Shown here piece by piece: positions 52,444-62,011 of a stretch of 64,000 nucleotides of DNA (its first letter is position 1; each line of letters starts with the position of its first letter). Under the pieces are notes generated by a model. That model had not been told where the DNA came from, ran no database searches, and worked only from the letters and a program-made list of their open reading frames with translations. The DNA is from Pseudomonas sp. MM211. GTDB taxonomy: Bacteria > Pseudomonadota > Gammaproteobacteria > Pseudomonadales > Pseudomonadaceae. Made by a program: the position numbers and the translations under genes. The DNA is taken from contig NZ_CP081942.1 in the NCBI RefSeq assembly GCF_020386635.1, positions 2,790,001 through 2,854,000 of the forward strand, read 5' to 3'.

Positions 52444-53109
52444 ATGACCCAGGATTCAGCCCCAGAAGAATCAGCTAACAAGCCTGTTGGTGGGAACAAG
52501 CGCGTGCGCTTGTCCGCGGAGCAAAGGCGCCAGCAGATACTCGATGCCGCGCTGGTGGAGTTCAGTAGCGTGGGCTTCGAGGGCGCCACGGTGGAGCGCA
52601 TCGCACAACGCGTCGGCCTGACCAAAGCGGGGCTTTACGCGCACTACGCCAGCAAGGATGCGATTCTCGAGGCGCTGTTCGTCACTACGATTTTCTCTCC
52701 GTCGATCCAGAGCCATTGGCAGTGGGTCGAGGGCGCTTCGCTGGAGGAGACCGTCGACCGGTTTCTCGATATGGCCTACTCGGCTATTGGTGACCCCCAG
52801 GCGAGCGCGATATTTCGCCTGCTCATCACCGAGAGCGGCAGGTCGCCGGAGCGGCTTCGCAGTTGGCACGAGCATATCCTGCTGCCCCATGCCACGCGCC
52901 GACAGGCCGAGCTCGATGAGTGCGTCGCCAAGGGCGTGATCCCGGATAACGCCGTATCGAGAAACTTCGCCATGGCAACCTCGCCTGTGGTCATCGCCTT
53001 GCTCACCCAACTGCTGTTCGGTGAGGAACTGGCCGAGCAGGAAGTTGCCAGGATTCGAAGTGCGCATAGAGAAATGCTGCTGATCCTGTTCGCCCGGCGA
53101 GGCAACTGA
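52444..53109 (+). CDS. TetR-family repressor of the RND efflux operon
   Basis: A 221-residue regulator. The HTH is VERIAQRVGLTKAGLYAHYASKDAILEALF (residues about 55-85), after a polar N-terminal extension. It is the first gene of the operon: its stop TGA overlaps the ATG of the outer-membrane factor gene. Autoregulation through the palindromes upstream is likely, with an efflux substrate as inducer. Confidence 0.9.
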   Translation: MTQDSAPEESANKPVGGNKRVRLSAEQRRQQILDAALVEFSSVGFEGATVERIAQRVGLTKAGLYAHYASKDAILEALFVTTIFSPSIQSHWQWVEGASLEETVDRFLDMAYSAIGDPQASAIFRLLITESGRSPERLRSWHEHILLPHATRRQAELDECVAKGVIPDNAVSRNFAMATSPVVIALLTQLLFGEELAEQEVARIRSAHREMLLILFARRGN

Positions 53110-54569
53110 TGGGATCTGTTCACCCTCTGCGGGTTGCCTCCCGCCCCCTGTTGTTGGCTTCGCTCATCCTGCTTGGCGCCTGTGCCAGCGTACAACCCGA
53201 GCCGGCGCAGGTGCCTTTCAGCCTGCCAGCGGGTTTCGTCGCTGCCGATCAGGCCGGCTATTCAACGGAGGATTTCTGGTGGCGCGACTTCGCTGATGCG
53301 CGGCTCGATGCCTTCGTGAGCACCGCGCTGGAGAAAAATCCGGGGCTGGCCCAGGCGCTGGCTCGCTCACGCATGGCCGAAGCCCAGGCGCGCCTGAATA
53401 GGGCCGACCAGTTGCCGCAGGTCGGCCTCGCTGCGGGGCGCGCGCGGCAGCGTCAGAACCTGCCGGATATCACCGGCGAGAATGCGGCGGTCATCGGCAA
53501 CAACTACGACGTTGCACTGGACGTGAGCTGGGAGCTGGATCTCTGGGGGCGCCTGTCGGCGCTCACCGCCTCGGCCCGCGCGGACTACCTGGCCAGCGCC
53601 GAGCAGTTGCGCGGCGTGCGTCAGTCTGTGGCGGCGCAGGCGGTGCAGCTGTATTTCGAGATCGTGCATGCTCACGCGCAGGTCGACCTTTCCGAGCGAA
53701 CCGTCGAGGCGCTGGGTGAAATGGCCCGACAGATCAATAACCGCGTCAGCATCGGCATTACATCGCCGGCTGACGGCATGCTCGCCGACGCCAATCTGGA
53801 GTCGGCACGTGCAGGGCTGGAGCAGCGCAGAGAGTCGCTGGCACGCAGCCTGCGACAACTACAGATTCTTATGGGGGAATACCCGTCGGGCGATGTCGAG
53901 ACCGCGCTGGCGCTACCGCCGGTTCCCGCAGCCCCGGCCAGTGGTTTGCCGGCCGAACTGTTGGCGCGCCGCCCCGATGTTCGCGCCGCCGAACTGAATC
54001 TGTTGAGCGCCGGCTATCAACTGGGCGCAGCGGAGCGTTCCTTTCTTCCATCCCTGTCGCTGACCGGTTCCGCCGGCTACAGCGGCAGCGAGTTCGCCCA
54101 ACTGTTCAACAGCGGCAACCTGATCTGGTCGATTGCCGGCAGAGCCTTGCAGCCAGTGTTTCAGGGTGGCCGCCTGGTCGCCCAGGTGGACATCGTCGAA
54201 GGACAGCGCGATGAGGTGCTGAATGCCTACGCCGAAACGGCCCTCGTTGCGCTCTCCGAAGTCGAGACTGCGTTGGCCGTCGACTCGCTGCTGACAAGCC
54301 GGGAACGCGCACTGGAAGCCTCGGCAAGTTCGGCAGAGGACGCGGTAACGGTCTCGCTCAACCGTTACCTGCAGGGCATCGATCCATTCCTGAATGTGCT
54401 GGAAAGTCAGCAACGCGCCCTCGATGGCCGCAGCGCGCAGATCACCGCGCGACATGCTCGCCTGGAAAATCGCATCGCCCTTCATCTCGCCCTGGGCGGT
54501 GGTTTCGAGGATGCATCGCCAACTGCCGCTGCTGCCACCACACCGCCCATTTCGCCGACCGCACCATGA
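53109..54569 (+). CDS. Outer-membrane factor lipoprotein of the RND pump (NodT/OprM family)
   Basis: A 486-residue TolC-like lipoprotein. Signal peptide ends in the lipobox LILLGACASV. The paired OEP domains are seen in LGFVEIVHAHAQVDLSE-like and LPAELLARRPDVRAAELNLLSAGYQLGAAERSFLPSLSLTG, the conserved RRPDVR motif. It would form the outer-membrane channel of the pump. Its start overlaps the TetR stop (TGATG), and its end overlaps the next gene by 4 bases. Confidence 0.92.
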   Translation: MGSVHPLRVASRPLLLASLILLGACASVQPEPAQVPFSLPAGFVAADQAGYSTEDFWWRDFADARLDAFVSTALEKNPGLAQALARSRMAEAQARLNRADQLPQVGLAAGRARQRQNLPDITGENAAVIGNNYDVALDVSWELDLWGRLSALTASARADYLASAEQLRGVRQSVAAQAVQLYFEIVHAHAQVDLSERTVEALGEMARQINNRVSIGITSPADGMLADANLESARAGLEQRRESLARSLRQLQILMGEYPSGDVETALALPPVPAAPASGLPAELLARRPDVRAAELNLLSAGYQLGAAERSFLPSLSLTGSAGYSGSEFAQLFNSGNLIWSIAGRALQPVFQGGRLVAQVDIVEGQRDEVLNAYAETALVALSEVETALAVDSLLTSRERALEASASSAEDAVTVSLNRYLQGIDPFLNVLESQQRALDGRSAQITARHARLENRIALHLALGGGFEDASPTAAAATTPPISPTAP

Positions 54570-55777
54570 CGATAAGCACAGCCATGAACCGATATTGCCG
54601 TAGCACCCTTGGTGCCCTTGCCCTGCTGAGCCTCGCGGCTTGTGGTGACAAATCCGAACCCAGCGAGCCGCCAGCCGATCAGCAGCAGGCGAGTGACACG
54701 CGCGCTACCAGCGTCAATGTGGTGGCTGTGGAGCGCCGCCAGTTGCAAGCCTGGGTCTACAGCCAGGGCACGGCGCGGTCGAGGCAGCGCGAATTCCTGA
54801 CCTTCACTCAGCAGGGTGTCGTCTCCCATGTCGATGCGAAGCTGCGCGTGGGGATGCCGGTGAAGGCCGGTCAGTTGATCGCCCATCAAGCCCCCGAACG
54901 GGTAGAGGCCGATCTGCAGGCTGCCAAGGCTTCCCTTGCCGAGGCGCAGGCGAGCCTCAAGCTCGCGGAAGTCACCCAGAAGCGCTACGAAACCCTGATC
55001 GATCAGCGCTCCGCATCCCAGCAGGAGCTCGATGAAGCCAGGGTGCAGGTGCAGCAGGCCAAGGCCGTGCGTGACAACGCTCGCGCCGAACTCGCCCAGG
55101 CGCAGCTGAGCATCGATGAATCGCGTCTGGTGTCGCCCATCGATGGCGTGCTGGCGCGGCTCAATATCGAGAAGGGCCGCTACTTCATGCCCAATACCGT
55201 ACAGGCCGACACCGAGCAGAATGCCTTGCGCACGGTGCCTGCCATGGTCATCGACCCGGATCGTTTCGAAGTGCGGGTCGATCTGCCTTCCTACAACTTT
55301 CGGCAGATCACCACCGGTGCTCGGGCAGTGATCGGCGAGAACGCCTCGGTTGCCGGGCAGGACGTCGACCCCACCAAGGCCAAGAATCGGGTCGACGGCC
55401 AGGTCTATGCCATCAGCCCCTCGCTCGATCCGGAGACGCGCACCTTCGAGGTGATCGTGCACACCCAGGGCAATGAAACCGGCCTGCAGGACGGTGAGTT
55501 CGTCGCCGTCTGGATCGCCGAGCCGAGCGTCGACGATGCGCTGGTCGTGCCTCTGGAGGCGCTGCGTTTCCGCAATGACCAGGCGTTCGTGTTCGTCGCG
55601 GACGAGGACAAGGGAACAGTCAGCGAGCGCCGCGTTGAGCTGGCTCAGCAGTCCGGCGATTACCGGGCGGTAACGGCTGGGCTGGAGATCGGCGAGCTGG
55701 TGGTGACCGATGGCCGTGCGGCCCTGAATGACGGGCAGCAGGTTCGCGTCATCGGCGCGGGCGAGCCTGCGCCATGA
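54566..55777 (+). CDS. RND periplasmic adaptor (membrane fusion protein), lipoprotein
   Basis: A 403-residue adaptor. The overlap ATGA with the upstream stop selects the start at 54566 (MTISTAMNRYC); ATG at 54584 is possible. A lipobox ALLSLAACGDKS gives inner-membrane anchoring. The lipoyl/coiled-coil hairpin (EADLQAAKASLAEAQASLKLAEV) is flanked by beta-barrel segments RLVSPIDGVLARLNIEKGRY and VVPLEALRFRNDQAFVFV. It bridges the pump to the outer-membrane channel. Confidence 0.92.
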   Translation: MTISTAMNRYCRSTLGALALLSLAACGDKSEPSEPPADQQQASDTRATSVNVVAVERRQLQAWVYSQGTARSRQREFLTFTQQGVVSHVDAKLRVGMPVKAGQLIAHQAPERVEADLQAAKASLAEAQASLKLAEVTQKRYETLIDQRSASQQELDEARVQVQQAKAVRDNARAELAQAQLSIDESRLVSPIDGVLARLNIEKGRYFMPNTVQADTEQNALRTVPAMVIDPDRFEVRVDLPSYNFRQITTGARAVIGENASVAGQDVDPTKAKNRVDGQVYAISPSLDPETRTFEVIVHTQGNETGLQDGEFVAVWIAEPSVDDALVVPLEALRFRNDQAFVFVADEDKGTVSERRVELAQQSGDYRAVTAGLEIGELVVTDGRAALNDGQQVRVIGAGEPAP

Positions 55778-58700
55778 GTACCGGGAGCACGGGCGACGAG
55801 CCGCGTTTGGCCGCTGACAGCGCGCCGCTCGAGAGCGACGACGTACGCAACGCGCATCCGTTGGCGCGTTTCTTCTTCCTGCAGCCGATCTTCGGGATTC
55901 TGCTGGTTGCGACCCTGCTGCTGGGTGGCCTGATGGCGTACTCGCAACTGGTCAAGGAGTCCCTGCCGGATCTGAACATTCCCCAGGCGACCATCACCAC
56001 CACCTGGCCGGGCGCTGATCCGCTGACCATGGAGGAGCAGGTCACCGACATCATCGAAGATGAAGTGACCACGCTGCAGGGTGTACGCCGCGTCGACAGT
56101 GCCTCGTTCGATTCCTTTTCGATCATCTCGGTGGAGTTCGAAGCGTCTGCCGACCCGCTCGACGCGATGACGCGTCTGCGTGCCGCGGTCGCCGACGCCG
56201 AGGCGGAGCTGCCCGATGACGTCGAACGCCCGACGATCAGCCAGGCGTCGGTAGACGATCGGCCCATCTTTACCTTCACCCTGCATGGAGCCGCCGGCTC
56301 GGCGACCATGAACGAGCAGGCGCGGCGTATTCAGGACACGCTCGAGCGGGTGCCCGGCGTCAATGAAGTGGACATCGGCGGTGAGCGCGAAGAGATTGTG
56401 CAGATCCTGCTGCGCCCCGAGCGATTGCTCGCCCTCGGCCTGTCCCCGGCCACGGTGCGCAACGCGGTTCAACAAGCCAATATCGAACAGCCTTTTGGCG
56501 AAATTCGCAGCGACAGCATCGGTGCGGTAGTGCGTCTGGAAGGGCGCTTCCGGGATGTCGCCGACTTGCGTGCGCTGCCTGTCGCACGCCTCGGTGGAGC
56601 AGGCGCCGGGCGTGCCGTGCGGCTCGACGAGATCGCCTCGGTCAACCGCATGCAGGAAACCGAAACCAGCCGCGCCTTCTTCGCCGACCAAGGCGGCGAT
56701 TTCGAGCCGTCGCTGGAAATCTCGGTGCGCAAGTCGCCGGGTGCCGACACCGTCAATCTGGTCGAAACGCTGCACGATACCCTGGCGCGGATGGAGCAGG
56801 ACGGCGCCTGGCCGGTGGGCCTGGAATACACCGTCACCCAGGACGAAGCCAAGCAGATCTGGAAGGCGCTCTCCGAGGTGTTCGTCAGCGCTTTGCAGAC
56901 TATGGCCATCGTGTTCGTCATCCTGCTGCTGACCATCGCCTGGCGCGAGGCCGTGGTGGCCGGGTTGTCGGTGCCAATCACTTTCGCCGGTGTGCTGCTG
57001 GCCATTCTGGTCATGGGCTACTCGCTCAACGAGCTGGTGGTGATCGGCATGGTCATCGCGCTGGTGATGATCATCGACGTGTTCATCATCCTCATGGAAG
57101 GGCTCCATGACGAGATCTACGTGCAGGGCAAAACCTTCGGCCAGGGCGTGCTGGCTACGGTCAAACGCTACGCGATGCCGGCATTCGCCGCGCAGCTGAC
57201 GACTATTTTGGCCCTGGCGCCGCTGATGTCCATCGGTGGCACGGTGGGTGAATTCATCCGCGTGCTGCCTGCCACGGCGGTGGTCTGTCTGGTGATTTCC
57301 TTCATCGTCGCCATGCTCTGTTCGTTGCCGCTGTCACGGGCGCTGCTGGGCAAGCAGCGCAAGCCGGACAGCACGCAGAAACAGGGCCTGTCCGACCGGG
57401 TGACGAGCAGGGCCGTGAATGGCCTGGAAAGCTGGAATGCCCGCTGGGTGGTGCGCAGCCGCAAGCAGTCATGGCTGTGGGTATTGGCTGCCATCGCGCT
57501 GTTCATGGTGTCGATAGTGGCGTTCACCCAGGCGCGTATCGAGCTGTTCCCGCAGTCCGATGGCGAGCGTCTGGGGATCAACATCGAGCTGCCGCCTACC
57601 GCGCAACTGGCGACCTCTCAGCAGGTTGCCGACGAGGTGGGCGAGATTCTCAGGCGCAAACCCTATTTCCAGAGCGTGGTGAAGCTGGTCGGCCTGAAGA
57701 GCCCCTTCGCTGGCGGCTCCATGGCCTCCAACCTGCAGCCGAGCGAGGCGGAGAATTTCCTCGGTTTCTCGGCGATCTTTCTTCCCCGTGAAGAACGTGA
57801 GACCGACTCCTACGTATTGGCCGAAGAGTTGCGCCGCGAGCTGACGGCCTACCTGCAGGACAACGTCGCTGCCGCGCAGCTGCTGGTGGTGCCCGAAGCC
57901 AGTGGTCCTGGTGCCGGCGACCCGATCGAGATTCAACTGCTCGGTGCCGACATGGACGAGCTGCTCGTTCGCTCGCGCGAGGTGCAGGCCTTGCTCGCCG
58001 AAATCGCCGGCGTCGTCGACGTGAGGGATAACATCGGCATGCTAAAACCGCAGTTGGCGCTGCGGCCAGATCGCGAAGCCGCCAACTTCTTCGGCATTGG
58101 TCATGATGACCTGGCATCGCAGATCCGCATCGCCTTCAGCTCCGATATCGTCGGCACCTTCGTCACCGCCAGCGACACCGACAACATCGACATCCGCCTT
58201 GGCACCGAATGGCCCAGCCGCCCGGGCGAGGCCGGAGGGCCGCACAACACCGAGGAGCTGTCGCGGGTTCGCGCTTTTACCGAAGAGGGTTCTTCCATCG
58301 CCCTCAACCAGTTGCTCACACCGGTGCAATCGGAAGCGGCGATCGCGATTTCCCACAGCAATGGCGAGCGCGCGCTCACTGTCATGGCCAAGAACGAAGG
58401 GCGCACGGTTGGCGAGATCATGGCCGAGGCGGGGCCTCGCCTGGCCGACCTGCAGGCGTCCTGGCCGGATGGTTACCGTGCCGTGGTGGGTGGTGAGTCC
58501 GCCGATACCGCCGAAACGTTCACCTCGGCGCTGATCGCCATGCTCATCGCCGTGGTGCTGATCGTGGGTGTGCTGGTCATCGTGTTCAGCAGCTTCCGCC
58601 AGGCCTTCATCATTTTCGCCACCATGCCGCTGGCGATCATCGGCTCGGCGCTGGGCTTCTGGGCGTTCGATATCACCTTCTCGTTCTTCGCGATGATCGG

Positions 58701-59022
58701 CCTGGTGTCGCTGATCGGTATTGCCATCAACAACGGCATCATCATGGTCGACACCATGAACGGTTACCTGAAGGAGGGCATGTCCATCGCCGAGGCTGCC
58801 GCAGCCGGCTCCGCTCGACGTTTGCGCCCGCTGCTGACCACCGCCGTGACCACCATCGTGGGCCTTGTGCCGCTGGCCGTCAGTAGTGCGTTCTACCGGC
58901 CGCTGACGCTGGTGATCATCTTCGGCCTGGTTTCCGTCTCGATGCTCGCGTTGATCGTCGTACCGGCGTTGTACTTGTTGCTCACCCCCAAGAATGCCGG
59001 GCAGCCGGTGTCATTGGACTAA
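55774..59022 (+). CDS. RND-family efflux permease
   Basis: A 1082-residue inner-membrane pump of two repeated halves with twelve helices, starting inside the overlap ATGA (55774-55777). A long polar N-terminus of about 28 residues precedes helix 1. Porter domains show VREVDIGGERE-like and PGVNEVDIG segments. In helix 4, where drug pumps have two neighbouring Asp residues, it reads VMIIDVFIILMEG, with only the first Asp; helix 10 has GIAINNGIIMVDTMN. Substrate class is therefore uncertain. Together with the three upstream genes it forms a complete tripartite system. Confidence 0.92.
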   Translation: MSTGSTGDEPRLAADSAPLESDDVRNAHPLARFFFLQPIFGILLVATLLLGGLMAYSQLVKESLPDLNIPQATITTTWPGADPLTMEEQVTDIIEDEVTTLQGVRRVDSASFDSFSIISVEFEASADPLDAMTRLRAAVADAEAELPDDVERPTISQASVDDRPIFTFTLHGAAGSATMNEQARRIQDTLERVPGVNEVDIGGEREEIVQILLRPERLLALGLSPATVRNAVQQANIEQPFGEIRSDSIGAVVRLEGRFRDVADLRALPVARLGGAGAGRAVRLDEIASVNRMQETETSRAFFADQGGDFEPSLEISVRKSPGADTVNLVETLHDTLARMEQDGAWPVGLEYTVTQDEAKQIWKALSEVFVSALQTMAIVFVILLLTIAWREAVVAGLSVPITFAGVLLAILVMGYSLNELVVIGMVIALVMIIDVFIILMEGLHDEIYVQGKTFGQGVLATVKRYAMPAFAAQLTTILALAPLMSIGGTVGEFIRVLPATAVVCLVISFIVAMLCSLPLSRALLGKQRKPDSTQKQGLSDRVTSRAVNGLESWNARWVVRSRKQSWLWVLAAIALFMVSIVAFTQARIELFPQSDGERLGINIELPPTAQLATSQQVADEVGEILRRKPYFQSVVKLVGLKSPFAGGSMASNLQPSEAENFLGFSAIFLPREERETDSYVLAEELRRELTAYLQDNVAAAQLLVVPEASGPGAGDPIEIQLLGADMDELLVRSREVQALLAEIAGVVDVRDNIGMLKPQLALRPDREAANFFGIGHDDLASQIRIAFSSDIVGTFVTASDTDNIDIRLGTEWPSRPGEAGGPHNTEELSRVRAFTEEGSSIALNQLLTPVQSEAAIAISHSNGERALTVMAKNEGRTVGEIMAEAGPRLADLQASWPDGYRAVVGGESADTAETFTSALIAMLIAVVLIVGVLVIVFSSFRQAFIIFATMPLAIIGSALGFWAFDITFSFFAMIGLVSLIGIAINNGIIMVDTMNGYLKEGMSIAEAAAAGSARRLRPLLTTAVTTIVGLVPLAVSSAFYRPLTLVIIFGLVSVSMLALIVVPALYLLLTPKNAGQPVSLD

Positions 59023-59051
59023 TCCCCGCGAGGACGCGGATACGCCGCAAC

Positions 59052-59123
59052 GTAGCCTGGCGTTGAGCGAAGCGATGCCCAGGATTGCGATTCCCGAGTA
59101 TCGCTTCGCTCAACCCGAGCTAC
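59052..59123. repeat. Intergenic palindromic repeat, copy 1
   Basis: GTAGCCTGG.GTTGAGCGAAGCGAT on the left and ATCGCTTCGCTCAACCCGAGCTAC on the right form a long imperfect palindrome. This is a typical pseudomonad extragenic repeat. A second copy lies after the next gene. Confidence 0.7.
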
Positions 59124-59246
59124 GGCGCTCAAGCAATCCACCACGGTGCGGGTCGCCGGGATTTGCCATGTGCGCCGTTGCCGGACAGAATCGCGCGCCG
59201 ACCTGGCGCCATGTGCCGGCTCGCCCATGGTGAAAAGAGGCTGCAG

Positions 59247-59942
59247 TTGAACGAACAAACCTTGTCCATGCGCCTGGAGCGCGTGGCAGCACATGTGCCA
59301 GCAGGTGCACGGTTGGCGGATATCGGCTCGGATCACGGTTACCTGCCCGTCGCGCTGCTGAAGCGTGGCGTTATCGCGGCAGCGGTGGCCGGCGAGCTGG
59401 CCTTGACGCCGTTTCAAGCGGCCCAGCGTAGCGTGCGCGAGAATGATCTGGGCGCGCAAATCACCGTGCGGCTGGCCAATGGGCTGGAGGCGATTGAGCC
59501 AGAAGACCGTATCAACGCAGTCAGCCTCTGCGGCATGGGCGGCGAGACCATCCGCGACATCCTCGAGAGCGGCAAGGCCCGGTTGAGTGGCGAGGAACGT
59601 CTGATCCTGCAGCCCAACGGCGGCGAGCAGCCGCTGCGCCACTGGTTGATGGAAAACGGTTATCGCATCCTCTGTGAGGACGTGCTGCGGGAAAACCGCT
59701 TCTACTACGAGATCATCGTCGCCGAGCGCACCGGGCCGGTGCTGTACAGCGCCGAAGAACTGTACTTCGGCCCGCTGCATCTACGAGAACGCAGCCCGGT
59801 ATTCCTGGCCAAGTGGCAGCGCCTGTTGCAACTGAAGCAGCAGACGTTGAGCAATTTTGCCCAGGCGCGGCAAAGCGTGTCTGACGAGAAGGTACGAGAG
59901 CTCGCCCAGCAGATCCGCTGGATTACTGAGCTGCTGGCATGA
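59247..59942 (+). CDS. trmK: tRNA (adenine-N1)-methyltransferase, TrmK family
   Basis: A 231-residue SAM-dependent methyltransferase. The TTG at 59247 (LNEQTLSMRLERVAAHVPAG) has AGAGG six bases upstream; the longer open frame has none. SAM-binding ADIGSDHGYLPVALLKRG and the AVSLCGMGGETIRDIL motif are typical of COG2384. TrmK methylates adenosine 22 of some bacterial tRNAs; in pseudomonads the target is inferred. It is flanked on both sides by related palindromic repeats. Confidence 0.88.
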   Translation: MNEQTLSMRLERVAAHVPAGARLADIGSDHGYLPVALLKRGVIAAAVAGELALTPFQAAQRSVRENDLGAQITVRLANGLEAIEPEDRINAVSLCGMGGETIRDILESGKARLSGEERLILQPNGGEQPLRHWLMENGYRILCEDVLRENRFYYEIIVAERTGPVLYSAEELYFGPLHLRERSPVFLAKWQRLLQLKQQTLSNFAQARQSVSDEKVRELAQQIRWITELLA

Positions 59943-60294
59943 GCCGGGCAAAAACTGTCTGCGACGTAGTCTGTGGTTGAGCGAAGCGATACTCAGGACG
60001 ACGATCCCCGGGTAGCGCTGCGCTCTACACCGGGCTTCGGGGGCGAATTACACCGATGCGAATATCGTCAGATCCGCGTCCTGAGTCATCCGAGGGCTTT
60101 CTGCCTGGCCGTCGTTGATGGATAAAAATACGGATTCTTTACGCTTGCGTGACGTTTATAAGTCGATTTCTACGTGAATCCCGTCAATAATTTTCATGCG
60201 GCTTAAACCTCTCCCTTCGCAGAGCGTGAACGGCAGCAGTTCCAGGCCTCATCTGGAATAACCCAGCCCATCATTGAGCCAGACCTAAACCCTC
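59943..60294. other. Intergenic region between trmK and pitA
   Basis: 350 bases. The first 100 hold palindromic repeat copy 2; the remainder is AT-rich (60120-60200) and should contain the pitA promoter. No gene is seen. Confidence 0.4.
59966..60038. repeat. Intergenic palindromic repeat, copy 2
   Basis: GTAGTCTGTGGTTGAGCGAAGCGATACTCAGG shortened here to its first arm matches copy 1 (GTTGAGCGAAGCGAT identical); the second arm CGGGTAGCGCTGCGCTCTAC is more degenerate. Confidence 0.6.
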
Positions 60295-61767
60295 ATGTTC
60301 GAATTATTCAGCGGGCTAGACGCCTGGTTGGCGCTTAGCCTGGCACTCGCCTTGCTCTTCGTCCTTACCTTCGAATTCATCAATGGTTTCCACGATACGG
60401 CCAACGCCGTCGCGACGGTTATCTACACGAAAGCCATGCCGCCAAACCTGGCCGTCGTCATGTCGGGCATATTCAACTTCTTCGGTGTTTTGCTCGGTGG
60501 TGTGGGGGTGGCTTACGCCATCGTGCACCTGCTGCCGGTCGAGCTGCTGATCAACGTGAACACCTCCCATGGCCTGATCATGGTGTTCTCGCTGCTGGCT
60601 GCGGCGATCACCTGGAACCTTGGTACCTGGTACTTCGGCATTCCGGCCTCCAGCTCGCACACGCTGATCGGCTCGATTCTCGGCGTAGGCCTGGCCAATG
60701 CAATGCTCACCGACATTCCTCTCGCTGATGGCGTGAACTGGCAGAAGGCCGGTGACATCGGCCTGTCGCTGATCTTCTCGCCAATCGCCGGTTTCATTGT
60801 CGCCGCGCTGCTGTTTCTGGCGCTCAAGCACTGGATGCCAACGCCGAAGGTGCACAGCACGCCAGTCACCCGTAAGGAAACCAAAGGCAAGAACAAACCG
60901 CCGTTCTGGAACCGCCTGGTGCTGATCGTTTCGGCCATGGCCGTGAGCTTCGTGCATGGCTCCAACGATGGGCAAAAGGGCATCGGCCTGATCATGCTGG
61001 TGCTGATCGGCATCGTGCCGGCCAAGTTCGTTCTCGACCTCAATAGCACCACCTACCAGATCGAGCGTACCCGCGACGCGGCCATCCATCTGGGCGAGTT
61101 CTACCAGCGCAATGCGCCGACCCTGAACGAGTTCCTGGCCCTGGGTAAAACCGGCAACAGCGAACTGCCCAAGCAATTCCGCTGCGATCCGAAGCTCACC
61201 GAACTGACCATCACCACGCTGCTCAAGACCCTCGACGGCGTGAAGGACTACCACAGCCTGAGTGAAGAGAAGCGCATCGATATCCGTCGCTACCTGCTTT
61301 GCCTCGATGACTCGGCCAAGAAAGTCGGCAAGCTGGAAAACCTGCCAGCGCGTGAGAAGGCCGACCTCGACAAGCTGCGCAAGGATCTGACCGCGACCAC
61401 CGAGTACGCGCCTTTCTGGGTGATCATTGCCGTGGCCCTGGCCCTGGGGATCGGCACCATGGTCGGCTGGAAACGCGTGGTGAAAACCGTCGGCGAGAAG
61501 ATCGGCAAGCAGGGCATGACCTATGCCCAGGGCATGAGCGCGCAGATCACAGCCGCCTGCGCGATTGGGCTGGCCAACGTCTACAGCCTGCCGGTGTCCA
61601 CCACCCATGTGCTGTCATCCGGGGTTGCCGGCACCATGGTCGCCAACCGCAGTGGCCTGCAGGGCAGCACCATCAGCAACATTCTGCTGGCCTGGGTACT
61701 CACCTTGCCCACCTCCATGGCGCTGGCTGCAGGCCTGTTCTACGGCGCGACGCTGATCTTCAGCTGA
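60295..61767 (+). CDS. pitA: Inorganic phosphate transporter, PiT family
   Basis: A 490-residue inner-membrane symporter. The two inverted PiT signatures are present: FINGFHDTANAVATV in the first helix pair and SFVHGSNDGQKGIG after a central cytoplasmic region. The latter runs from residue about 260 to 370 and is charged (IDIRRYLLCLDD; REKADLDKLRKDL). The C-terminal helices contain LPVSTTHVLSSGVAGTM. It takes up metal-phosphate with protons at normal phosphate levels. A strong terminator follows. Confidence 0.93.
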   Translation: MFELFSGLDAWLALSLALALLFVLTFEFINGFHDTANAVATVIYTKAMPPNLAVVMSGIFNFFGVLLGGVGVAYAIVHLLPVELLINVNTSHGLIMVFSLLAAAITWNLGTWYFGIPASSSHTLIGSILGVGLANAMLTDIPLADGVNWQKAGDIGLSLIFSPIAGFIVAALLFLALKHWMPTPKVHSTPVTRKETKGKNKPPFWNRLVLIVSAMAVSFVHGSNDGQKGIGLIMLVLIGIVPAKFVLDLNSTTYQIERTRDAAIHLGEFYQRNAPTLNEFLALGKTGNSELPKQFRCDPKLTELTITTLLKTLDGVKDYHSLSEEKRIDIRRYLLCLDDSAKKVGKLENLPAREKADLDKLRKDLTATTEYAPFWVIIAVALALGIGTMVGWKRVVKTVGEKIGKQGMTYAQGMSAQITAACAIGLANVYSLPVSTTHVLSSGVAGTMVANRSGLQGSTISNILLAWVLTLPTSMALAAGLFYGATLIFS

Positions 61768-61784
61768 TAGCGCTGCTCCCGAGA

Positions 61785-61818
61785 ACGCGGCGCCTGCCAA
61801 GCAGGCGCCGCGTTTTTG
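61785..61818 (+). terminator. Intrinsic terminator of pitA
   Basis: ACGCGGCGCCTGC / GCAGGCGCCGCGT form a perfect 13-bp stem with loop CAA, followed by TTTT. Confidence 0.9.
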
Positions 61819-62011
61819 CTTCTGGGCCTTGCAACACGATCCACCCATCTCCCCGCGGTAAGCCGCGTCGCTTTCAGCGAAACAGTGCCGTTAGGCTGAA
61901 TAGACGGTCGTGCCCGAACGAATCGGCGTACGCTGCTGCCAGCCCACGCAACACGCCGCTTCGGCTGTTGATGGTTTCCGTCAATACGCGCCGAATCGGT
62001 CAGGTCATTTC

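Noticed and set aside
55660..57108. 482-residue minus-strand frame opposite the RND pump
   Set aside because: Shadow frame; the RND gene on the other strand has full domain support and operon context.
60316..61608. 430-residue minus-strand frame opposite pitA
   Set aside because: Histidine- and glutamine-rich composition typical of an antisense translation of membrane helices; no ribosome site.
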